From positions 1-64,000 of the forward strand of contig DASZOU010000008.1 in assembly GCA_035550655.1 (NCBI GenBank): a DNA stretch of 64,000 bases, written 5' to 3'. Below are positions 58,491 to 64,000 of this stretch, piece by piece. The stretch's first letter is position 1, and every line of letters begins with the position of its first letter. The position numbers and the translations under genes were made by a program. The notes beneath the pieces were generated by a model. That model did no database searches. It was given only the letters and a program-made list of their open reading frames with translations, and was not told where the DNA came from. The DNA comes from DASZTV01 sp035550655 (lineage in GTDB: Bacteria; Actinomycetota; Actinomycetes; JAFAQI01).

Positions 58491-59326
58491 GCGCGACCGC
58501 GACCGAGCCGACCCAGGGCTTCGACATCCGGCCGTATCTGGTCGGCGTCGGCGGTGACCTCCCGGGTCCGGCGAACGTCATCATGCAGCTGAGCTGGCCC
58601 GAGGTCGGTTACGGCGTGATGGAGAGCAAGGTCGAGTCGGGAAGCGCGATGAAGCATCCCTACAAGCGAGCGCGGACGACGTTCACCTACCTGTCGGTTG
58701 CGATGCTGGGCAACGACGACGACCGGCGGAACTTCGCGAGAGCGGTCAACGGCCAGCACGCGCAGGTGCGGTCCGACGAGCACAGCCCGGTCACGTACAA
58801 CGCGCTCAATCCGGAGCTGCAGCTGTGGGTCGCGGCATGCCTGTACTACGGCACGCTCGACCTGCACGAGAAGATGCACGGTCCGATCACCGACGAGGAA
58901 GAAGCCGACCGCTTCTACGCCTACTGCTCCCGGTTCGGTACGACGCTGCAGGTGCGCGAGAGCATGTGGCCGAAGGACCGGGCCGCGTTCGCGGAGTACT
59001 GGGAGGCCGGCGTCGCGCGCGCCGCGATCGACGACAAGATGCGCCGCTACCTCGACGCGCTCACCCGCCTGGAGAACCTGCCGAAGCCGCTGCAGCGACT
59101 CAACGCCGAGCGCTCGCTGTTCTTCACGAAGGGCTTTCTGCCACCGCTGTTCCGCGAGCAGATGAACTACTCGTGGTCTGCCGCGGAGCAGGAGCTGTTC
59201 GACAAGAAGCTTCGTCGGCTCGGCCAGATCGACCGGAAGCTGCCGAACAACCTGAAGATCCTGCCGTTCAGCGCGCTGCTCTGGGACATGCGCCGGCGCC
59301 ATCGCAAGGGCGCCCCGCTGGTCTGA
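58487..59326 (+). CDS. MpaB-family (DUF2236) oxygenase
   Basis: 279 residues matching the DUF2236 family, which includes latex-clearing protein Lcp and mycophenolic-acid enzyme MpaB, both haem b proteins acting on isoprenoid chains. Seen: LPGPANVIMQLSWPEVGYGVM at the start, AACLYYGTLDLHEKMHGPITDEE in the centre and FREQMNYSWSAAEQELFDK near the end. Haem ligands are not assigned. It overlaps the fused transporter gene by four bases (ATGA), so its product is co-made and suggests oxidative attack on the imported compound. Confidence 0.85.
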   Translation: MSATATEPTQGFDIRPYLVGVGGDLPGPANVIMQLSWPEVGYGVMESKVESGSAMKHPYKRARTTFTYLSVAMLGNDDDRRNFARAVNGQHAQVRSDEHSPVTYNALNPELQLWVAACLYYGTLDLHEKMHGPITDEEEADRFYAYCSRFGTTLQVRESMWPKDRAAFAEYWEAGVARAAIDDKMRRYLDALTRLENLPKPLQRLNAERSLFFTKGFLPPLFREQMNYSWSAAEQELFDKKLRRLGQIDRKLPNNLKILPFSALLWDMRRRHRKGAPLV

Positions 59327-59338
59327 CCACGGTCACGG

Positions 59339-59536
59339 TCAGGCCGCGAACTCGGCGGCGATCGTCGGTCGTCCGGTGAGGTGGTGGACGAGCACCTGAG
59401 ACGGCCGGGCGGCCGCGGCGAGCGAGCGGCAGTGGTCGATTGCGGCTGTCAGCGTGTCATGCGAGTCGAGCAGCTCGCGGCCACGGCCGCATGCCCAGGT
59501 GCCGTCCTCGCACTCGAGAACCCGGAAGTACCACAC
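59339..59536 (-). CDS. small DUF2188-like protein
   Basis: 65 residues. WYFRVLECEDGTWACGRGRELLDSHDT, AAIDHCRSLAAAARPSQVLVHH and TG at the end follow the DUF2188 plan: a three-stranded sheet with a helix between, in which the tryptophan of DGTW and the His of VHH are typical. Two cysteines. Function unknown. GTG start, divergent from the arsR gene with 113 bases between the starts; convergent with the MpaB-type gene, 12 bases apart. Confidence 0.65.
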   Translation of the reverse strand: MWYFRVLECEDGTWACGRGRELLDSHDTLTAAIDHCRSLAAAARPSQVLVHHLTGRPTIAAEFAA

Positions 59537-59649
59537 CGCTAAGCCCGCCTATCCGCTAACTTGACGAAACCTAGATATGTTGAGATCGTACTACAGCGCT
59601 GAACTGCGTGCCCATAGCCGTTCCCTTGTGCCGTCGGAGGCAAACCCTC

Positions 59650-60039
59650 GTGAAGTCGCTCGCCGAGTCGGTGGTGCAGGCCGCCACGGCGACGCCGCTG
59701 TACCAGGTGAAGGGCGAGTTCTTCAAAGTCCTCGGGCACCCGGCGCGGATCCGCGTACTGGAGCTGCTCAGCGAGCAGGAGCGGTCGGTCGGTGAGCTCG
59801 CCGCCGAGGTAGGGCTCGAGACCTCACACCTGTCACAGCAGCTCGGAGTGCTTCGCCGTGCCGGCGTCGTCATCGCGCGCAAAGACGGTACGTCGGTCAT
59901 CTACTCCCTCGCCGCGCCCGAGGTTGCGGAGCTGTTGGCGGTTGCACGGCGCGTGCTCGCGGTGATTCTCAGCGGCCAGGTCGACGTCCTCAAGGACCTC
60001 GAGGTCGCCGCAACACCGAGGCGCGCAGCTCGCCGGTAG
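59650..60039 (+). CDS. ArsR-family transcriptional regulator
   Basis: 129 residues, winged helix. FFKVLGHPARIRVLELLSEQERSVGELAAEV then LETSHLSQQLGVLRRAGVV and GTSVIYSL are the standard ArsR/SmtB blocks. The metal-site motif ELCVCDL of ArsR is replaced by SVGELAAE, so it is not a metal sensor of that class; a longer C-terminal helix (residues about 95-120) is present. GTG 59650 has GGAGG ten bases upstream. A 13-base inverted repeat lies right behind it at 60045. Confidence 0.9.
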   Translation: MKSLAESVVQAATATPLYQVKGEFFKVLGHPARIRVLELLSEQERSVGELAAEVGLETSHLSQQLGVLRRAGVVIARKDGTSVIYSLAAPEVAELLAVARRVLAVILSGQVDVLKDLEVAATPRRAARR

Positions 60040-60044
60040 TTCTT

Positions 60045-60075
60045 CGAAGTGAGTTGATCATTTCAACTAACTTCG
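60045..60075. promoter_or_regulatory. 13-bp inverted repeat between arsR-type gene and receptor gene
   Basis: CGAAGTGAGTTGA (60045-60057) and TCAACTAACTTCG (60063-60075) form a 13-base dyad with one mismatch and a five-base AT-rich centre. It starts six bases after the ArsR stop and lies 53 bases before the receptor start. Its low GC content and lack of a U tract favour an operator over a terminator. ArsR proteins bind dyads of this size. Confidence 0.5.
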
Positions 60076-60127
60076 TGGTTCGCGGGGCCGATCGGGGTGC
60101 CAAAACCCGTCCTTCAGGAGACCGCCC

Positions 60128-61909
60128 ATGTCAGCTGAGGCCCCCGAGATCATCCCGCCCCGTACGAGCCCGGAGAACACCGCACGGAAAGGCGCCATCG
60201 ACCTCGCGTCGCTGCGCAGCGTCCTCGACGACCTCCCGATGCGAGTCATGCTCTGCGATCTCGACCTGACCATCCGCTACACGAACAAGGCCACGATCGA
60301 AGGACTGCGCAGCCTGCAGGAACATCTGTCGGTCAACGTGGACAACATCGTCGGGACCAACATCGACGTCTTCCATCGCGACCCGTCCCATCAGCGGCGC
60401 ATCCTGTCCTCGGATGCGAACCTGCCGGTGCGATCGGTCATCTCGGTCGGCCCGGAGAAGCTCGACCTGACGGTGCAGGCGGTGTACGACGACGACGGCA
60501 CCTTCTGCGGGGCGATGGCGACCTGGGACGTCATCACCGACAAGCTTCGGCTCGAAGCCGAGGTCGCGCGCGTCACCTCGATGATGGAGAACTCACCGAC
60601 CAACATGATGTTCGCCGATCGGGACTTCACCATCACCTACATGAACCCGGCGTCCCTCAACACCTTGAAGGGACTCGAGCAGCACCTGCCGATCGCCGCA
60701 GACCAGATCGTGGGATCGAGCCTCGACCTGTTCCACAAGAACCCGTCGTACCAGCGGGGCATCCTCGCCGAGGAGTCCAACCTGCCGCGCCGCGCCAACA
60801 TTAGCGTGGGCCCGGAGACCCTCGACCTGCTCGTCTCGCCGATCCGCGACCTGAACGGCGACTACATCGGTGCGATGGCGACCTGGGACGTCATCACCGA
60901 CAAGCTCGCGCTCGAGGCGGAGCGCACCCGGCTCGCCGAGGAGCGGGAGGCGGCGGCAGAGGAGCTGCGGTCCAAGGTCGACCTCGTGCTCGAGGTCGTC
61001 GACGCCGCCGCCAACGGCGACCTGACCCGCGAGATCCCGATCAGCGGCGACGACGCGATCGGGCGGCTCGCAGGCGGCTTGGGCCAGCTCATGCAGCGGC
61101 TGCGCGAAAGCATGGGCGAGATCGGCGCGGCGGCGCAGCGACTGGCCGAGGCAGCGGGTGAGCTGACCGGGGTCAGCCAGGACATGGGTGGTGCGGCGTC
61201 TCGTACCGCAGAGCTTGCCGAGACCGCGTCGCGGACCTCGGGGGAGGTGCGGGAGAACACGTCCTCCGTCGCGAGCGCCACGGAGCAGATGTCGGCGAGC
61301 ATCACCGAGGTCTCGCGCAGTGCGGCGCAGGCCTCGACCGCAGCGTCCAACGGCGTCACGGTCGCGACCAGCGCGCAGACGACGGTGGCGAGCCTCGGCG
61401 AGTCCAGTCGCGAGATCGGCGCCGTGCTCAAGACGATCAACGCGATCGCTCAGCAGACGAACCTGCTGGCGCTCAACGCGACGATCGAGGCGGCGCGGGC
61501 CGGCGCGGCTGGGAAGGGCTTCGCGGTCGTCGCGACCGAGGTGAAGGAGCTCGCTCAGGGGACCGCGCGGGCGACCGACGACATCGCGGAGCGGATCGAG
61601 GCGATTCAGCAGGCGGCGGTCGGCGCAGTCGAGGCGATTCGCGAGATCAGTGAGTGCGTCGACAACATCAACGATCTGCAGAACTCGATCTCCGCGGCGG
61701 TCGAGGAGCAGACGGTGGTGACGAACGACATCGCGCGCTCGGTCAGCGGCGTGGCGGACGGCGCTGCCGGGATCTCCCGCGACATCGGGCAGGTCACGGA
61801 CGCCGCAGCATCGACGATGTCCGGGGTGACCAAGTCGCTCGACTGCGCGAACCGGCTCAACGAGATGGCCGAGGAGCTCAAGCACCTGCTGGCGCGCTTC
61901 GACTACTAG
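60128..61909 (+). CDS. soluble methyl-accepting chemotaxis-type receptor with two PAS domains
   Basis: 593 residues with no membrane helix. Two near-duplicate PAS domains (about 28-145 and 150-270): compare GTNIDVFHRDPSHQRRIL with GSSLDLFHKNPSYQRGIL, and both end in GAMATWDVITDKL. A HAMP-like helix (VDAAANGDLTREIPISGDDAIGRLAGG) follows, then the MCP signalling hairpin with INAIAQQTNLLALNATIEAA and EARAGAAGKGFAVVATEVKEL at the tip. It is a cytoplasmic sensor; no che or flagellar genes are in the window. ATG has AGGAG upstream. The ArsR gene upstream may control it. Confidence 0.92.
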   Translation: MSAEAPEIIPPRTSPENTARKGAIDLASLRSVLDDLPMRVMLCDLDLTIRYTNKATIEGLRSLQEHLSVNVDNIVGTNIDVFHRDPSHQRRILSSDANLPVRSVISVGPEKLDLTVQAVYDDDGTFCGAMATWDVITDKLRLEAEVARVTSMMENSPTNMMFADRDFTITYMNPASLNTLKGLEQHLPIAADQIVGSSLDLFHKNPSYQRGILAEESNLPRRANISVGPETLDLLVSPIRDLNGDYIGAMATWDVITDKLALEAERTRLAEEREAAAEELRSKVDLVLEVVDAAANGDLTREIPISGDDAIGRLAGGLGQLMQRLRESMGEIGAAAQRLAEAAGELTGVSQDMGGAASRTAELAETASRTSGEVRENTSSVASATEQMSASITEVSRSAAQASTAASNGVTVATSAQTTVASLGESSREIGAVLKTINAIAQQTNLLALNATIEAARAGAAGKGFAVVATEVKELAQGTARATDDIAERIEAIQQAAVGAVEAIREISECVDNINDLQNSISAAVEEQTVVTNDIARSVSGVADGAAGISRDIGQVTDAAASTMSGVTKSLDCANRLNEMAEELKHLLARFDY

Positions 61910-61965
61910 ACCCCCTCGCCGCTGCTGTCGCTGGGGTACGTGACGGCAGCGCTCGCGGGGTGCCA

Positions 61966-62007
61966 CCCGGCCTCGCCCCTTCCCGGGAAACGAGGGGCGA
62001 GGCCGGG
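61966..62007 (+). terminator. terminator hairpin after the receptor gene
   Basis: A perfect 15-base stem, CCCGGCCTCGCCCCT with its complement ending at 62007, and a 12-base loop. It lies between the receptor stop and the promoter region of the next gene; no U tract. Probable terminator. Confidence 0.75.
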
Positions 62008-62032
62008 AGGCGTGCCCGCTTATTCTCATCCG

Positions 62033-63106
62033 GTGCGATGGGTGGTGAAGCCGGCAGCCATCGCCGTCGCTCTGGCGCTGCTGCCGTCATTGGCCACGGC
62101 CGCGCCACTGCGGCAACACCACGGCGCGACGACCCAAGGCGTCACGAACTTCAAGGGTGACCGGTATCCGTTCCGGCTCTACACGCCGTCGTCGTACCGC
62201 TCGGACCGAGCGATGCCGCTGGTCGTCGTCGTGCACGGCTGCCAGACCACCGCGGCGCAGGAGGAGAGGATCACCTTCTTCGACCGGCTCGCGGACCGTG
62301 ACGGCTTCGTCGTCCTCTACCCGGAGGTGGATCCGGTCGGGAAAGCCTCGCCGGGACCGGTCGCCAACTGCTGGAAGTTCCTCGACCCGGTCGTCTACTT
62401 CCGCGGCTCCGGCGACACGGCGGCGATCGCGCAGATGACGCGATCGGTGATGCGCACGCGTCACATCGACCCGCAACGCGTGTACATGGTCGGCGTCTCG
62501 GCCGGCGGGCTGATCACCTCAGCATCAGCCGGGACGTATCCGGACCTCTACGCCGCGGTCGGCATCATCGAGTCCGCCGGGTACGCCGACGGGCCGTGCT
62601 TCACCGACGGGGTCGGGATCCCGGTGCAAGCGAGTGCGCAGCTCGCACACGTCGCCCAGGGATCGCGGGCCCGCGTCGTACCGCTGTTCGTCATGGGCTC
62701 AACGGGTGATCTCGCCTTCCCGCAGACCTGCGCGAAGAAGGCGCTGCAACAGGGGCTGCGAACCGACAACCTCGCGCTCGGCGGCAGCCAGACCGGACCG
62801 ATCTCGCTGACGGCGGCGTCGTCGCGCCATGGTCAGGTGCCGAAGGGGCGCAGCTACACCGTCAGCACGTTCCGGGATCCGGCCGGCTGCCTGATCGGGC
62901 AGCAGACGATCATCGACGGGATGCCCCACGCCTGGCCCGGAGGCAACAAGGCAATGGGTGGTTACACCGATCCGACCGCTCCGAGCGGTGCGAAGACAGC
63001 GTGGAGCTTCTTCAAGCACTTCACGTTGAGCAGCACGGCGATGCCCTGCGCGGAAACCCGCGCGGTGGACATTCAGCACACAAACGTTGCACCCGCGCGT
63101 GACTGA
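62033..63106 (+). CDS. secreted PHB-depolymerase-like esterase
   Basis: 357 residues. A signal peptide (KPAAIAVALALLPSLATAA) is followed by an esterase-PHB-depolymerase domain (PF10503 type): FRLYTPSSYRSDRAMPLVVVVHGCQTT with the oxyanion hole, the nucleophile in YMVGVSAGGLITSA, and the His in IDGMPHAWPGG. The reaction is hydrolysis of an ester, such as polyhydroxybutyrate or feruloyl esters; not decided. GTG 62033 lies about 7 bases after TATTCT, which looks like a -10 box, so the message is likely leaderless. The last codons are part of a 24-base inverted repeat shared with the convergent small gene. Confidence 0.85.
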   Translation: MRWVVKPAAIAVALALLPSLATAAPLRQHHGATTQGVTNFKGDRYPFRLYTPSSYRSDRAMPLVVVVHGCQTTAAQEERITFFDRLADRDGFVVLYPEVDPVGKASPGPVANCWKFLDPVVYFRGSGDTAAIAQMTRSVMRTRHIDPQRVYMVGVSAGGLITSASAGTYPDLYAAVGIIESAGYADGPCFTDGVGIPVQASAQLAHVAQGSRARVVPLFVMGSTGDLAFPQTCAKKALQQGLRTDNLALGGSQTGPISLTAASSRHGQVPKGRSYTVSTFRDPAGCLIGQQTIIDGMPHAWPGGNKAMGGYTDPTAPSGAKTAWSFFKHFTLSSTAMPCAETRAVDIQHTNVAPARD

Positions 63107-63161
63107 GTCGGTCCGACGTGCTCAGGAGCGCCCTTGCGCAACGGTTGTGTGCTGAATGTCC
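63067..63161. repeat. 24-bp inverted repeat joining two convergent genes
   Basis: The arms are 63067-63090 and 63138-63161, 23 of 24 bases complementary, separated by 47 bases. Each arm encodes the C-terminus of the gene that enters it: VDIQHTNVAP for the esterase and SDIQHTTVAQ for the small membrane protein. It could act as a bidirectional terminator, or be the trace of a duplicated and inverted gene end. Confidence 0.85.
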
Positions 63162-63379
63162 GATGAACCTGCGGCTAGCACCTGACCCTCGGGCGCTACG
63201 GCTGATGCGGCGGCCTGCTGGGCCAGAGCCTCGCGTTGCCGCTTGATGGCGTAGGCCTCGTCGATCGACTCCGCGATGAACGTCTGTTCCTTGGCGTTCA
63301 TCGTCCGACTGCGCTTGAAGTACCGCTCGGCAGCGACGGCAAGCCAGCATCCGATCAGGAGAACCCAAATCGTCGTCAC
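63122..63379 (-). CDS. small single-helix membrane protein
   Basis: 85 residues. One N-terminal membrane helix (TTIWVLLIGCWLAVAAERYF), then a charged, Ala/Gln-rich cytoplasmic helix (NAKEQTFIAESIDEAYAIKRQREALAQQAA). No family recognised. I chose GTG 63379, with GGGGTGG about five bases upstream; a GTG at 63385 would add two residues but overlaps this site. The C-terminal DIQHTTVAQ is encoded by the inverted repeat shared with the esterase gene. Confidence 0.6.
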   Translation of the reverse strand: MTTIWVLLIGCWLAVAAERYFKRSRTMNAKEQTFIAESIDEAYAIKRQREALAQQAAASAVAPEGQVLAAGSSDIQHTTVAQGRS

Positions 63380-63437
63380 CGGCACCCACCCCGATCGCGC
63401 ATCTGCTGGTGGCGAAAGCCTAGAGCCGAAACCCGCC

Positions 63438-63602
63438 TCAAGGCTTTGCGGCGCTGCGCAGCTCCTTGACCTCGCGCGCGAGATCGGTCATCTGCTTGTG
63501 AAAGGCGTTGTGCTTCGACGTCTGCGACGGATCGAGCAAGGCGCCGCAGTCGAGGCACAAGGTCAGACTCTGCCCACCAACCTGCACGGCTCTCGACGAC
63601 AT
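63438..63602 (-). CDS. 54-residue CxxC protein
   Basis: A short gene. The protein begins MSSRAVQVGGQSLTLC, has CLDCG (Cys 16 and 19) followed by ALLDPSQTSKHNAFHKQMTD and ends in a charged helix LAREVKELRSAA. The CxxC with two downstream His (31 and 35) could bind one zinc ion as a CCHH-like knuckle; this is inference. AAGGTAGGGGC precedes the ATG. It is followed by the small membrane-protein gene, 52 bases away on the same strand, and it is preceded by the fabI gene end. Confidence 0.65.
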   Translation of the reverse strand: MSSRAVQVGGQSLTLCLDCGALLDPSQTSKHNAFHKQMTDLAREVKELRSAAKP

Positions 63603-63611
63603 GCCCCTACC

Positions 63612-64000
63612 TTAAGCACCGACCGCGTGGACCCCACCATCTACATGGACCACCGAGCCGGTCGTCGCGGGGAACCAGTCCGAGAGCAATGCGATGCATG
63701 CGCGTGCCGCGGGTGTCGCGTCGTCGACATCCCAGCCAAGTGGGGCGCGCTCCTTCCATACCTGCTCAAAACCGTCGAACCCGGGAATCGACTTCGCCGC
63801 CATCGTGCGCAGCGGCCCGGCCGCGACCAGGTTGACGCGAACGCCGGCCGGTCCGAGATCGCGAGCGAGATAGCGCGCCGCCGACTCGAGGCCGGCCTTG
63901 GCGACACCCATCCAGTCGTACGCCGGCCACGCGCGCGTCGCGTCGAAGTCCAACCCGACGATCGAACCGCCCTCGCGCAGCACCGGCCGGACCGCGCGCG
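63612..64000 (-). CDS. fabI: enoyl-ACP reductase (FabI/InhA type), C-terminal part
   Basis: The window shows the last 128 or so residues; the start lies beyond base 64000. Seen: REGGSIVGLDFDATRAWPAY, DWMGVAKAGLESAARYLARD with the catalytic Tyr/Lys of the SDR class (Y-x6-K as YDWMGVAK), GVRVNLVAAGPLRTMAAKSI and the tail SVVHVDGGVHAVG. The AYDWMGVAKAG and GPLRTMAAK words are typical of actinobacterial InhA. It catalyses the last step of FAS-II elongation. It is the only FAS-II gene visible here. Confidence 0.92.
   Translation of the reverse strand, partial: RAVRPVLREGGSIVGLDFDATRAWPAYDWMGVAKAGLESAARYLARDLGPAGVRVNLVAAGPLRTMAAKSIPGFDGFEQVWKERAPLGWDVDDATPAARACIALLSDWFPATTGSVVHVDGGVHAVGA

Overview
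This window is high-GC DNA from an actinomycete chromosome. Evidence: an actinobacterial 23S-5S rRNA tail, many GTG starts, dense start/stop overlaps, and the order tlyA-nadK-recN-steA-steB-(murJ)-pyrG-nudix-xerD-parA-scpA-scpB-rluB-cmk-der, which is the block known in Mycobacterium tuberculosis (around Rv1691-Rv1713) and, with ald, in Streptomyces. A DevR/DevS pair and an InhA-like enoyl reductase fit this class. I cannot name the genus from sequence alone.

Layout. 1-632: end of an rRNA operon (23S 3' end, 5S, strong terminator). 0.7-28.4 kb: conserved core. It holds a TPR protein, an MBL hydrolase, an SSB-like protein, DUF1015 and SCP2 proteins, then tlyA-nadK-recN-steA-steB. An envelope insert follows (MraY-like protein, MurJ flippase, glycosyltransferase), then pyrG, nudix, ald, xerD, parA and an RHH protein, a membrane protein, scpA-scpB-rluB, aroH-type chorismate mutase, tyrA, cmk, an acyltransferase, der, a PD-(D/E)XK-like protein and tRNA-Pro(GGG).

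28.5-37.0 kb: accessory region. It has an intact IS481-type element just after tRNA-Pro, two co-directional secreted proteins (a seven-repeat CX5C protein and a giant glycine-rich GGAI-repeat protein with two IPT/TIG domains), and a divergent LAL-type LuxR regulator. Then come a scar joining a membrane-protein fragment to a DUF2958 gene, a 3' half of a tRNA-Lys gene (old attachment site), and one copy of a 79-bp palindromic element that also occurs at 23.56 kb.

37.0-47.3 kb: signalling. A very large hybrid histidine kinase/PP2C phosphatase/anti-sigma-like kinase protein is followed by a secreted phosphodiester glycosidase and a membrane protein, then a DevR-DevS two-component system beside an Acg-type nitroreductase and a secreted esterase. 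Three sites of the form GGGNCSTTGGNCC sit in promoters here and look like the local DevR box.

47.5-59.3 kb: an uptake and activation cluster. It encodes an APH-fold kinase, a CrtC/DUF7064-like protein, an acyl-CoA ligase, a TetR regulator, a membrane-anchored extracytoplasmic protein, a type-1 periplasmic-binding protein, a single polypeptide that fuses LivH, LivM, LivF and LivG domains, and an MpaB-type oxygenase. Nearly all neighbouring genes overlap by 4-8 bases, so this is probably one translationally coupled operon under the TetR. I regard it as the strongest candidate for an undescribed system: import and CoA activation of a hydrophobic acid.

59.3-64.0 kb: DUF2188-like protein, ArsR regulator, soluble double-PAS chemotaxis-type receptor, secreted PHB-depolymerase-like esterase, two small genes on the minus strand and the 3' part of an enoyl-ACP reductase gene running off the window.
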